Of a DNA stretch of 64,000 nt, positions 22,252 through 34,264 are shown piece after piece. Made by a program: the position numbers and the translations under genes. How positions within the stretch are numbered: position 1 is the first letter of the stretch; every line of letters begins with the position of its first letter. The notes below the pieces were generated by a model that was given only the letters and a program-made list of their open reading frames with translations, had not been told where the DNA came from and searched no databases. The stretch spans positions 72,769,495 to 72,833,494 of the forward strand of contig CP141127.1 in the NCBI GenBank assembly GCA_035236585.1. The letters run 5' to 3'. This DNA comes from Warburgia ugandensis. Lineage: Eukaryota > Streptophyta > Magnoliopsida > Canellales > Canellaceae.

Positions 22252-23035
22252 ATAATGTCACATATAGAGTATTCATCTCACTGCAATCCATATAACTCAT
22301 GATAAAAGAGCTAATTATAAATATGGAATTATTGCAACTCACTAATACAATCCATATAGCTCCCTCATATATTGTTTTTAACCCAAGTAATCTCCTCACC
22401 ATTATCATGCACATAATCCTCATTCTCACCAAGTACTTCGATTGATGAGATTATTTTGGTAATACAAGAGTAATCTATTTCATTATCTCCTAGGTAATCT
22501 TCATCATAAAAATCCCATGAATAGGATGATAAATAGTTTATCATCTCTTATGATGTTCATCTTGTACATAAAATACTTGTTTTGCTTGGGATTGAAAAAT
22601 AAATTGATCATATTTATAGCCTCTCTTATTGAGATTAACCAATGTCAATGCAAGGGCATTAATTTTGATGTTGTCTTTGTTGTGTTCCACCCAATTGTAC
22701 TTAAACACAACCATAGTTCTGCAAGTATAATCCAAGGTACATATCTCTCTTATAACCCCGCAATAAATATCATCTACCACTATTAACCTGTTATCCTTTA
22801 AAATGGAAAAGAATGTAGCATTAGCAATTAAGCTAACCCTACTATTCTATTGCACTCTTAATTTTTCACAATCTTTTGTGTAAAAGTGATAACCATTGAT
22901 GGATTTTAATACTTTTGGTAGTGGCAACATTGTCATCTAGCCTAAGGATTTGGATATACCATTGGCTGCTACTTCTTGCTTATGTATAATCTGTGTATAT
23001 ACATTTTAAGTAGGATATGATTGTTGCAAGTAAGA

Positions 23036-23066
<31 letters not shown>

Positions 23067-25626
23067 ATGAAATTTATTAAGAGTGAATTCTTTCATTTTA
23101 CCTTTTGATAGTGCCAAGTATTGAAAGTGCGATAATGCTCAAATTGTAGCCACTTCTATTTCATTGTGTAACTTGGATTCCTTGCCTTGAGAACATCCAT
23201 GTGTGCACTACACAAATACACAAATTAATGGAGAGATCAGAGAAAATATAACCATTATTAATTAATTTTTACCTATGTGCATGATCAACTCTCACTCAAT
23301 GTATGGTTGGACTTCATCAACATTTCACAACACATAAAGATGCACCTAGTGCCATTCTTTATTATCAACAGTCAATACACAATAACTCAGTAGAGGTTCA
23401 CCAACCTTGGATCATGAAATGCAACTGGTTGTTTCTTTCTTAGGATTCCAATCACATCCATTACTAATAAGTACTCTATGCAAAACTCCATTGCTTCCTC
23501 TACAATATAACATTTAGTTATACACCCTTTAGCTGGTTATGATTCCGTACATGTCCTTTTAAAAATTTTAGGTTCCTCTCAAACAGGTACATCCATCACA
23601 AGTAAACTGTCCCACATAGTCTGACAACATCAAATAGGTGCACTATTAAGTGTACCATGACGTTAAAGAAGGATGGTGGGAATATTGTCTCAAGCTCACA
23701 AAAGTTGTCACTAGATATCCTTGAATTTCTTATAATTTTCAAAAATCCACCACCTACTTGCACAAAGCATTAAACAAGTAGCAGAATTTTGTAATAGCTT
23801 TCAATTTCAACTCTTTCATGGAGACAATGTTTTTAAAGTTTGAAGAGTAGCCATCTGTGTAGTGCACACATAGATGCAACCCCCTCTTTAAACCCATCTT
23901 CATAAGATCCATTTGAGTTGCAAGTCCATCCTTTGTTTTGCTTAAGATATCAAGCAAGGTACTGGCCAAGCTTTCATACACATTCTTTTCAATGGGCATG
24001 ACGTCAAGCACTTGGTGTAGATGTAGTGATTTCCAGTATGTAAGCCAAAAGAATATTGATTTCTTCTTCCAACAACTTATATAATTGCTTTCACCTACAC
24101 ATTTACTTGATTTCTTCTTTCCCCATTGGGTATTAATGTTTTCAACCTGCTCTAGTACTTATCATCCTATCAACATCTTTGGAAGTATCTGTATCTCTTC
24201 ACTACCATTAAATTCTTCCTTCTTAAAACAATATGGATGGTCTCTAGGCAACCATCTTCTATGCCTAAGGAATGCCATTTTCCTGCCATGTTTAAGTCGT
24301 ATAACACAAGTTTGATTGCTACAGATAGGACATGCATTGTATCCCCCTTCATTGTGCATCCAAACAAATTACTGTATGAAGAGAAGTCACTTATTGTCCA
24401 CAATAGTATAACCTTTAGGGTGAATGACTCTTTCCTGTATGCATTGTATGTTTCAACACCTATGTCCCATAATGTCTCAAGATCATCGATCAAGGGAGTT
24501 AAGAACATGTCAATGTCATTCCCTGGCTACTTTGGACACGATATCAACATTGTTAACATCATAAACTTCATCGTCATGCATAGAAATAGTGGAAGGCTGT
24601 AACAAAGTAATATAACATATCAATAACTATACTCACATCTCATAGAACCATGAGGATTAATCCCATCTACATATAATGCAAGTCCTAGGTTTCTAGATTC
24701 TTTACCAAAATTAGGCCACATGAAGTCTACAAGCTTCCATGCTTGGCAATCTGTTGGATGGCGTGAAAAGCTATCAGCTATTTTGTCCTTGACATGCCAT
24801 ACTAATTTCTTCACTGTTTCTATAATACAAAACATTCTTTTGAACCATGAAATGGAGGGAAATACCAGAGAACCTTTGTAGGAACATCCATAACTATCTT
24901 ATTTAAATTCTTCTTTAACTTCAATCTTAACTGTGTACAAGTTGGGTTTGTAGTGTTCTCCTTGTGCTCCTTCCATGCAATCATTGGGACATGCATGTAT
25001 CTTCTCATACTTCAACCCTAGTATAGCCAAACTTTCTTTTGCTTCCCTTATGGACCTCACCAATTTATTATCCTTCATTCTAACCCACTACTTTCAAGAA
25101 TTTTTGTACTACCTTGATCTGAAAATCTATATCTTGATTTCACATTGTAAAGATCTACTATTGCAAACAACTTGGTATAGTCTTTACACTCAGATACAAT
25201 AGCTTATAAGCTTCCTCTAATATTATAGTAAGAAAATTGTTTAGGGTCATCCAGGAAGTCATTACATGCATGTCAAAACATCGATATAGTTGTAATGTCT
25301 TCAACACTTCCTCCAGTGTATTGCATATCTTCTAGGTCTTCTCGAGGGCTTATGTGAAAGTTCTTCTCTATGCTAAATCCATGAGCATTAGCTTTCATTG
25401 ATTGCATTTAGTGTTCTCTCAACACCCCCATAGTTACCTTTTTCAAGTTTCTACATTTCGAGCATGGACAACGCATGCAATTATGATCACCCCATGCCCT
25501 AAGTGCTAACTCTCCAAAAATTTTCATTCCCTCATATTTTTTTGATGTTCTTATCACAGTCATACAAGCATATTTGTCCATTATCTCAAGAAATTGAAGC
25601 AAATATATTGGTGACTTGTTAGACAT
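22240..25626 (-). pseudogene. CACTA TNP2-like transposase, decayed
   Basis: Reading leftwards: an N-terminal transposase-associated domain at 25600-25408 (MDKYACM..., ending MRCPCSKCRNLKKV with its Cys pairs). The TNP2 domain spans about 25010-24160: KVLWYFPPFHGSKECF, ADSFSRHPTDCQAWK, GLALYVDGINPHGSM, LIDDLETLWDIGVETY, ACPICSNQTC and HRRWLPRDHPY. Then DVMPIEKNVYESLASTLLDI (24011-23754), a DUF4218-type block ETIFPPSFFNVMVHLIVHL near 23690-23630, and a DUF4216 block GVIREICTLDYTCRTMVVFK plus QAKQVFYVQD (22780-22541). The protein would cut and rejoin the CACTA ends in the nucleus. Frameshifts break it into at least eight pieces. Confidence 0.92.
23036..23062. repeat. (TA)n microsatellite
   Basis: About thirteen TA units, in the spacer between the DUF4218 and DUF4216 remnants, possibly intronic. 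Confidence 0.9.
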
Positions 25627-25959
25627 GAAAAGATTAGGTTAGGCATTTTACCAAATCCTATGTATAGAAGAATTATATGTATGTAAAATAACTAATTTCA
25701 ATTAACAATGAAAAAAGAAGCACCAATACATTAAAAAAGAAATTTAACTTTAGAAAGGCAAGTTTCTAACCATAACCAAGCAAAAATTCTTCAAATATGC
25801 ACATATATATGAGACAAACAAAGAGATACTAAGCAATACTAAAAAAATTGGGATTTGGTTGAGGGTAGCCATGAAAAAAATTGACATATATTTTTATGTA
25901 TATGTTGTTTTAGCAAAAATCAACAGTCGAAAAAACAAAGCAAAATTTGATGAGATAAA

Positions 25960-26035
25960 TCTTTAAACATAGTAGTAATTTTAAATCATTTTATGTAAGC
26001 GACTTTAAAAGTTAGTACTTTTAAATTCACTAATT
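25960..26035. repeat. CACTA right-side subterminal repeats
   Basis: 'taattttaaatcattttat', 'gcgactttaaaagttagta' and 'cttttaaattcac' are decayed copies of the subterminal motif. They lie upstream of the TNP2 start, where the 5' end of the element should be. Confidence 0.6.
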
Positions 26036-26133
26036 AACATGATAATAAATAATGTTTCTCACAAATCAGTGTTGAATCACACATTTTGTACATAATAAAT
26101 ACAAAAATATGTGAAAGACCTAGGTACCATGCC

Positions 26134-26232
26134 AAAAAATCTTTGAACATGCATATATATAATTTATGAGACGAACAAAGAGATACATGGACATGGGAAT
26201 AAATTATATATATGCATGTTCAAAGATTTTTT
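26134..26232. repeat. Perfect 34-bp inverted repeat
   Basis: 26134-26167 and 26199-26232 are exact reverse complements (34 bp) with a 31-nt spacer. The arm contains 'aatctttgaacatgcatata'. A third, direct and imperfect copy lies near 26262-26300. It sits by the CACTA right side and could form a long hairpin. Confidence 0.9.
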
Positions 26233-26240
26233 ATATAATT

Positions 26241-27764
26241 TATGGTGGTCATTTTTTAAGGTCATAAATTATATATATGCCAAAAAATCTTTCAACATGG
26301 GCATGCATCTATTATGGTGGTCATTTTTCATGTATCTTTAAATCATATTTGGACTTATTAAGGCTTTAATACATGTTGCTCCAAGTTAGAGTGAAAAATA
26401 GAATCATTATGGAATGAGAAGTATACACTATTCAGAGGGAGTTTTCTACCATAAATATGTTTGTGAGACTCGCCTATTTGAATATTGACACATGCATATT
26501 TGGATAACTGGTCTAAATGCTGTCATCATGCATGATCTAACCTCCATAATGACTATGAGTATGCCCCAAATAAAGCTAAGAAATCACACTTTAAACTTGT
26601 ACAAAAACAATTAGATAAAATTGTAATTAACTGTTAAAAATATGCATAAGTAGTCCCTCTTGGCAAGTAGTTAAACCACTTTGAGAGCTTGTATATGGAC
26701 CTGATTTTTATACATTATAACTACCATCAAACCATGCTTAATCTTATGTGGACCAGTAGTAAGAATTCTGATGATAACAATTCCAAAACTTGTAGAAAAT
26801 ATGGGTAATGACTACAGGATATCTAAAATGTAAAACCCTATACTAAACAACCATGTAAGTTGCCTTACTCTCTTCCTAAACTTTGTTAAAGCTACTATTA
26901 TAAAACACATTTCTTTCCATGCTAAAAATGTTTTAATCTTGTCTAAAACTAGCTACAGAACTACGATTAAAAACATGAGGAGACCAACACACTCCTGCCT
27001 GATGCTAATACTATTGTGAAGCATCATTAAACTTGTTAGAAAACTAAACCTAACTTGAAATCATTCTTAAATTTAATTCAAACTATTGTTTTAAATGTGT
27101 ATAATTTACAAATTAGAATAGAAGGAAACTATTATGGAAAAGATAAGAAACAGTGAAGTATATACACACTATTACACATTGATGTAAACTTTATCTAGAC
27201 ATGGATGGGAGACGATTCCAAATCACAATTAAAAGACAACCTTATTTCATATAAAAAGTACAATAAATAACTGTCACAGGCACTACATGACTATAACTGA
27301 ACTTATCTTCAAACTGCACTCTAAACTTTTGATGAGTAAACTAGATAATAACTTGAACCCATTAGCCTATTATATGGGGAGTATTATGATGTTCTTGGTA
27401 TCTTAATAAGTCCTATATTAGTGATGTGTGATTGGGTGCAAGCAAGAGTAAGTGGTTATGTGCATGTGTAATGAACGATTTAAGAGTATTTTTATCATTT
27501 TAAATGGACTAATTTTTGAGTTGAATACTCTCATTATTTTAAGATATGTACTCTTGTTGTGTGAGAAAGTGAATAAGCTTTGAAAATACATGTATTTCAT
27601 ATATGACATTATCAAATAATGGACCCATTGAGGGTATGAAATGAACACATTCACTAAGAGTTCAAGTGATGCTATGTGTTGTATCGATTTATAGTAGATG
27701 TTAGAGGGCTATAGAACCTATCAGCACTATGCTAGGAGGATTTCATTTTGGCTCCTTAATGCAT
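26241..27764. other. Unassigned AT-rich region
   Basis: No gene, transposon domain or clear repeat recognised. 'tatggtggtcattttt' occurs twice (near 26243 and 26313). The missing right end of the CACTA element may lie in here but no TAGTG-type terminus matching the left end was found. The 78-codon frame at 27418-27654 has no known domain. Confidence 0.35.
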
Positions 27765-28851
27765 TGTAAAAATAATTGCAAATGCGTGTATTCATTATAA
27801 CATAGACATGGCAAGTATGGATCGATCCCACAAGGACTCTTTCAAGGAGTTCTCATTAAAAATTAGGTTATGTTACTTTAACCTAGCCAATCCAAGGAAA
27901 GGAATGAAATTTAAAGCAAAGGAAACTAAATATTCTAACTAAAGAAATCAACAAATAAGTAAGGAATCTAAGACATAAAGCGAGGAAAGAAACATGAAGA
28001 AAAGAACTTAAACAAAGAACTAAACCAAGAACAAATTAACTAAGAAAGCAAGAAAATAAGCAACTAAATGAAGGATACATGAAACTAACTAAGAATTAAA
28101 AGAACTTCTCATAGCTTGATTTGATTATAAGGATTTCTTACACAACAAAAAACTATTAAATGTCTTCAATCTTGAACTTGAATTCAGATATAGGGTTCCA
28201 TTCTTGTGTCATTCAACATGAACTTGTAGGCTCCTTTCCAACCCAGAGTACACTACTTTTATCACCAAGCTATTTTCATCCAAGGATTCTTAGGAATGAA
28301 GTGCTAAGGCAGCCAAGAGGAGAGGCTCCTACCTCCTTTCCTAAAAGATCACTATCCACATAAGAAGTGATGGAATGGAGGTGTAAAACAAATTGTTGCA
28401 TCTCGTCCATAGATACTCTATATTAGAGGGTAGCTTCTTAAGGAGAGAGGCAAGAGGGTGTTAGAGGTCATTCATACTTAAGTGAGGGACAGCCATAGAG
28501 AAGGCTTCCTACCTTAAGAAAGAAATAGAATAAATAAATAAAATATAGGAGATGACGAAGGAGATAGGTACTTAATCATGGAAGTGGTCCAGCTCTTCAA
28601 CATAAATCCTTTAGCTAGGAATTGGAGTGGCTTTATGGAAAAACTTGCTTTCTTCTCAACCATTAAGTTAGGAGAAGAAAGACTCCTTCTTGCCATAGAT
28701 GGTCACAAGGTTTCATTTCTTCGCCTTTATTTCCAAATCCCAAAATATGAAAAGAAAGCAAGAAGCAAGAAGTATGTGTGCCGAAGCAAGAAGTATGTGT
28801 GCCATAGCAAGAAGGGAAGAAGGTGAATAATGCATGGAACATAAAGTGGTG
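27765..28851 (-). mobile_element. LTR fragment hosting element 1
   Basis: It begins TGTAAAAATAATTGCAAATG and soon has 'tggatcgatcccacaagga', the layout seen at the start of the Athila LTRs here ('gcaagtg... gatcccacgagg'). It then has an A/C-rich stretch. It is cut by element 1 at 28852. A 21-bp unit (gaagcaagaagtatgtgtgcc) is repeated at 28762-28803. The rest of this LTR could be part of 55208-57031. Confidence 0.5.
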
Positions 28852-31008
28852 TGGTGTAGCTTTCAAATTACTCGCAAGCATATGAATCAATGTAGTAAAT
28901 TCATTCAAGCAAGGTTGATCCCACCAAGAATATCACAAATTTGCAATGGATTGGATCTTATTCAAATTATTTAGCTTCAGCCAAAAGAAATGGGTTTGGA
29001 TTGAATAATGAGAATAAACTAACATGCAAAATAACTATAGAATCTAATAAATAATAAGAAAAACTAAATGGGTACCTAAGGATTCAAGAAAAAACAATGT
29101 TATATTGGTTGGAATTGAGGCACAAAGTTAAGACAAAAACAATTTCCAGATTTCACTTAAGAACATTCAACAAATCTCACATTAAAAAGCAATTGAAACA
29201 AAAACTTCTATACAAGAAAACAACTCAAATCTCAACTATTTTGAAGATATAATTAATTCATAACAATAATTCCTAAATAATTTATTGCATCATGTTCAAA
29301 TTATAGTAAAAAATTAGACACATAAAGTTGTCTACGACATATGTTAAGTGTGCACTATTCTTGCTTGCAAAAGTGATTCTAAACAACAACAAAACTTCAA
29401 TATAAAGAACCTAAACTAAAGGAGAATGACATGCAAAGAAAACATATAAATGAATTGAAAAGAAACAAGTGTTAATTGGGTGAACTAACTACAAAAAACT
29501 ACCCAAAACTAAGATGCAAATCATGGAGAAAAACTTGTAGAACTAAGTGGAAACTCAAGGATCCAAGCTATCTCCTCTCTTGGCTGTCACTACCAGAAGG
29601 CAGTTAACTTAGATCTAGAAGGAATAAGCAAAGAAAACCAGACATTTGGAAGCAAGAAAAAATGGGAACAAGGGTGGAACTAGGCATGGAATTCAAAGAA
29701 GTAAAAACAACATCAAACAAGTATGAAAGTAAGCTATGAAAGTAAATTACTAACTTTAAATTGGAGAGAAAATAACCAAGAGAATAATTAGAAAATCAAA
29801 ATAAGAAAAGCACCAACTAAATTCTAAAATCCAGAAACAAGTTAAGCACCAAAGGAAAGCTAGAATTAAAGGTTGAGTCACTCAACCTCTACCTAGAAAA
29901 TTTGTATGATGAGATAGGTTAGATGGGAGATGAATTAGCAAGACGATGTAAGAAACAAAAAGATGACATAAGAGAGACATGATGGATGATTTCTAATTTT
30001 TAATAGGAGGCGTCTTTTTCATGGGAGGATGTTTATGAAAGATGTATAAAGATCTAGGAAAGATGTATGGAAAGTAGGGTTTCTCTCTTGATGGGTCTAT
30101 TAATGCATAATCATCTTACTTTAAACATAATTTTTTCAAACCTTCTTATTAAACCTTGAAAATCCAAATTTAAAAAGTCAGTCAATGCTTCAATTCTCCT
30201 CCAATTGTATGACTCCATGTGGCATAGTTGGCTTCTATGGCTCACTTTGAGGGCTCATTCATGCTTTTCCTGGAGGTCCACAGAAAGCAACAATCAATAG
30301 GATTTCCCTAATCCTCCCTTCACGAAAGGAAGAAGGAGAAATTTTCCTTTTCGCATGGACCAGGAGATTAGATTTAGCCATAAGAAGTTGGTATAAATAA
30401 CTCACTTCTTGGTCTTTGACCCCCTCACTCACTATGAACGCCTCGCTTTATGGCTCGTACCCTAGGCTTTAATGGATATAATGGCTTGGCTTGAATTTCT
30501 TAGCTTGTAACTTTCTCTCATAACTTATATGACTAAGGTGGCTTGAATGGGTCCCATGCAAAGGTAGTGAAAATGCATCACTTGTTTCATGGGCCCATTT
30601 TAGTCACCTTTAGCTCTTACAATTGCCTTCTTACTTGCCCTAGGATGATCTTGAACCTTCATCATACCCCGAATTGATGACATTTAGGATTTGGCTGGCT
30701 TAAGTTTTTTAGTTTGGCTAGGAAACCTCATGAATGGTCTTAATTCTTGTCTCGATCAAGCTCGACCTTTGAATTACCTTCTCAACACCTATAAAAGAAG
30801 AATTTTTTTTATTAAATTTATCAAATTATGATAATTCACATACTTACTCTAAATTAGGGTCTGAACTTGCAAAATATCACATTTTTTAATTCATAAATCA
30901 GAAATGCATCTGTTATAAATTTTGGCGAAAACCCCTAATTTAACATTATAAGTTATAACACAATGGCTACCAATTGAGTACATTTTATACAAAATTGAAC
31001 AATTATCA
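28852..31008 (-). repeat. Element 1 3' LTR
   Basis: It begins TGGTGTAGC (shared with 41129) and ends AATTATCA. At 2157 bp it is shorter than the partner LTR: segments corresponding to about 41295-41720, 42600-42710 (with the TATA box) and part of 42830-43075 are missing. Aligned parts differ often by eye, so the insertion is not recent. Confidence 0.9.
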
Positions 31009-31020
31009 CACCCCCAACTA
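31009..31020 (-). promoter_or_regulatory. Element 1 polypurine tract
   Basis: Directly next to the LTR end, the minus strand reads TAGTTGGGGGTG. Purine-rich tracts here prime plus-strand DNA synthesis. The corresponding site of element 2 at 46466-46480 reads GTTGGTTAGGGTGTG. Confidence 0.75.
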
Positions 31021-31539
31021 GTATTTTGATAGTTCAGTGCAAAACATGCAAAAATTCATGAAAATAAAATAGTTGTCATTTTTATAGGATCTCACGATTA
31101 CATTTAACATATGTAACAAGCCCTTAAACCCCTAATGAACAAACTATACCCCATGAGGATTTGCAGTAAATATACTCACAAAACACTATAAGGTTGAATC
31201 TCCCACTTTAACTCAAAAAATTCTAATTTCATTACAACCCTACTATTTTTCCACAACTTAATGGAGAGGATTAACAATTCTACAAATTATACACATATGA
31301 AAGACATATTATTCTAGTTTTTTGTTGGGGTGCATGTGTGTGTACATGTAACATCCCAAAAATTTTAAATGTCAATTTGAGTGAATCTTAGAAAAGATAA
31401 TTCAAACAACACCAAGTTTGCAGAAATTGGATTTTTGATGGAGGAGAAATGAATATTTGAATATAAGGGACATTTCTGTAAAAATATGATAAAAAAAATG
31501 AAAAGCCTAAACAAAAGGGGGACAGATTTGATACTGCCA

Positions 31540-31553
31540 CCCCCCCCCCCCCC
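31540..31553. repeat. C14 homopolymer
   Basis: A run of 14 C in the solo LTR, unusual in otherwise AT-rich sequence and prone to length error in sequencing. Confidence 0.9.
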
Positions 31554-33673
31554 TCACTTAAGGGAACTCGACACAGTTGTCGGGTTTTTTCTTCCCAAAC
31601 CCAACTGAGTGGAAAAGAAGAAAACTTGATTTGAGGGAGAAAATGGGGGGGAAGAAAACAAGGGAAGGAGAAGAGAAGAGAAAATAGAAGAGGAAAGGAA
31701 AGGAAAGAAAGAGAAGGGGACCGGGATCTGCATGTCGAAAAGCCACCCACGTTAGAGAAGAAGAGACTACGCAGTGATGGTTTTGCCAAAAATTATAGAT
31801 CATCATCGGAGACGATGGTAGCTCGGATCATCGATACGAGCCTATCACCCCCCTCGGCTCAGATAGACAATCGAAAACCCCCAAGGTGGATCAAGAAATC
31901 GAAGTGATCTTGACCGTTAAACGAAGAAGAAACAGTACGCACACCTAATTTTGAAGGGTTTCATCATGAATTTGAGCCAATCCAGCCCATTCCAAAAAGG
32001 AAAAAACACGAAAATGCATCAAGAAGGTAAGATCTACAAAACCCAACCTTTGATTTGAAGAATTTTGTTAAATTCATGTGATTTTATGCTAGATCTAGAT
32101 TTATGGATGATCCAACCATCCAATTCCTAATCCAAACTTAGGTATAGGTAATTAAGTACATGATGTAGCCCAAATTCAACTAAGATCATCGATCTAGGCT
32201 TAAAACTGATCGAACAATATCAATCATCCGGTTGGGTACTATTTACACAGTAACTTCGTGATGTCTGATTGATAATCAAACACCACAGATGAATTCTAAA
32301 GCATTGAAATTGCTAGGATACAACACAAATTGAAGAATCTAGGTTGAAATTGACTAAAAAACCTAAACTGTCCAATTGGACAATGGAGGAATAAGGACCT
32401 GGTGATTTGTGAATTGGTGATTAGACGCCACCATTGTGTACCCTGACCTTTATTAAGTTAAGATACTTGAAAATTTTAAGACAAGGCCATTGAACAATGA
32501 AAGTAACTTGTAGCTTTTGAGATGAATGGTGGATAGCCAATCCAAGCCAATGGCATGGATTGGAAATCCAGTAACCATTGATCATTCAATTCACTATCAA
32601 CCAATAGCTAATGAAATGCCCTTAGTGCAGTGATAAGCATTGTCGGTTCGCCTTATGATGACTAGTGCTAGGGACTAACTTAGAGGAAACTCCCTTGCTA
32701 GGGTAGCTAAGAGATGTCCTATAATTGTATATCTAAATGTGCGTTTATATCGTTACAAATGTATTACTAATCGAGAGTGCATATGCGAACTAAATGAATT
32801 TTTTGCTTCAAAGAATCTAAAGATCTGCAATCAGGTAGGTGGAATTAAGATTGTTAAGATTTTTGCTATATATGTATTTGTATATAAATTTTAAGCATTG
32901 AAACAAGTCTTCTCAATTTATATGAAAGATAAGATGAATGTGCATGCTGAAATTGAATCATGATTAAACTGTTCAGGCATAAGCTATGTATTATTGTGAA
33001 CCATGTGAAAAAATATAAGATTGATATTAGGGAAATTGTGAAAAGGCTCATAAGAGTGAAGGGGGTCGTCATGATGTGGGCGGGCCATGTAGTCGTTATG
33101 ATGTGGGTGGGCCTTTGGGCTGGACAAACTATCGATCCCTAAGAGTTTAGCCCCACATCGCTTGGGGAGTTTGATGTGTTCTGAGGGGTCATTATGACAT
33201 GGGCGTGCCTTTGGGTTGGACAAGCTACCGGTCTCTCAAGAACAAAGCCTTGAGTTGTGACTTTGGGTTTAGTGGGACTTTGGGTTTAACTCACTATGTC
33301 AGACTCACTACACCAAAGAGGACAATATTGTTTACTGTGCTCTCTGATAAACACAACAATGGGTTGGTATTTGGTAATGTGAAATGGCTTGTAAGAGTGA
33401 AGATTGGTATTAGGAAATGAAAATGACTTGTGAGTTTGACATGTGATTATACACTTTGCATTCAAAGAATGTGTTTTAGTACTGCTGCATTGGTATTTCT
33501 TCAATTGTGGCATGGATTCATGATTTTGATAAATGTTGAATTAGTTTAAGTTAAATGATAATTAAATTGATCTTTGCACGATTCGACATGTGCAAATTTA
33601 TCAATATAAAAATATCATGATTTTGTTTATATATAATTGCATCTTATTCTACCTACACAAGAGCAAGCTTGGC

Positions 33674-33701
33674 GAGATATTGTATTTGTTTACAATATCT
33701 C
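33674..33701 (+). other. LTR hairpin, copy 2
   Basis: Left arm GAGATATTGTA (33674-33684) and right arm TACAATATCTC (33691-33701) pair perfectly over 11 bp with a 6-nt loop. It is the counterpart of 3651-3677, with a C-G pair changed to T-A. Confidence 0.7.
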
Positions 33702-34264
33702 ATAATAGAAGACTCCTAAGCAATAGGAGTTGTTTACTGATAGGAGTGCACCAATGGAAGATTTTGACCAGGACAAGTAAGAATTGGTTTTTAAATCAAA
33801 ATTATTGTATCAAAAATGAGAAAAAGACTACATCGTATGCAATTATGGGAGTTTGGAAGACTTATGTGACTAGGTTGTGCTGTGGAGGTTCTGGGTGTGT
33901 TTTGTTTGAGTAATTTATTTTATTCTATTAAATGTATGAAAAGGAGACAGAGTCTCCAATTATATTTTAAAATCATCAACAAATGTTTATCAGGTACTTC
34001 GTAATAACATGCGTTAAATATCATATGTCTGAAAAATAGAGGAGACTTTGCTGAATTTTTGGTAGATATAAGTGCTCATTTCACTCGGAATCCTTGTTTT
34101 AAGAAAAGAAAATGACACTCGAAGTTTTTCAAAATGAATTTAAAAGAAAAAGATACTTTCACTATTGTTTAGTATTTCCAAATATTTTTATTAGAGATTG
34201 AGCTCACTGTGTCAATGTCTTTTGTATTTAAAAAGTGTTATAAGACCTGGGTCCTCATAGTAAA

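Larger units (their letters stand above)
13144..26240 (-). mobile_element. CACTA (En/Spm) DNA transposon, nested
   Basis: The left end is CACTACTACACAAG, a CACTA-type terminal repeat, followed by subterminal repeats. The minus strand carries a decayed TNP2 transposase (25626 to about 22240) and a second CACTA-type frame (20411 to about 19660), the usual gene order. More subterminal-type repeats lie at 21355-22065 and 25960-26035. The right terminal repeat was not found, so the right border is approximate. Inserted inside are a copia gag fragment, a Tekay-like solo LTR and a SINE. Without the LTR it would be about 10 kb, a normal size. Confidence 0.75.
31347..34259 (+). mobile_element. Tekay/Del-like solo LTR inside element 1
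   Basis: It begins TGTAACATCCC and ends GGGTCCTCATA. Flanks GTACA (31342-31346) and GTAAA (34260-34264) are a target duplication with one change. Element 2 gives the empty site: 'gcatgtgtacaaccacgtaag' near 46806 corresponds to the two flanks joined. The terminal CA appears mutated to TA. 2913 bp, no primer site or coding region. The C run at 31540-31553 and the open frames at 31388-31806 and 32866-33513 are LTR sequence. Confidence 0.88.

Noticed and set aside
24237-24602. 121-codon frame on + strand
   Set aside because: It is antisense to the CACTA TNP2 domain (ACPICSNQTC, HRRWLPRDHPY) read on the minus strand.
31388-31806. 133- and 82-codon minus-strand frames with Phe/Leu/Pro-rich text, like a signal or membrane protein
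   Set aside because: They are the antisense of a purine-rich stretch in the solo LTR 31347-34259; the hydrophobicity is a product of T/C-rich codons.
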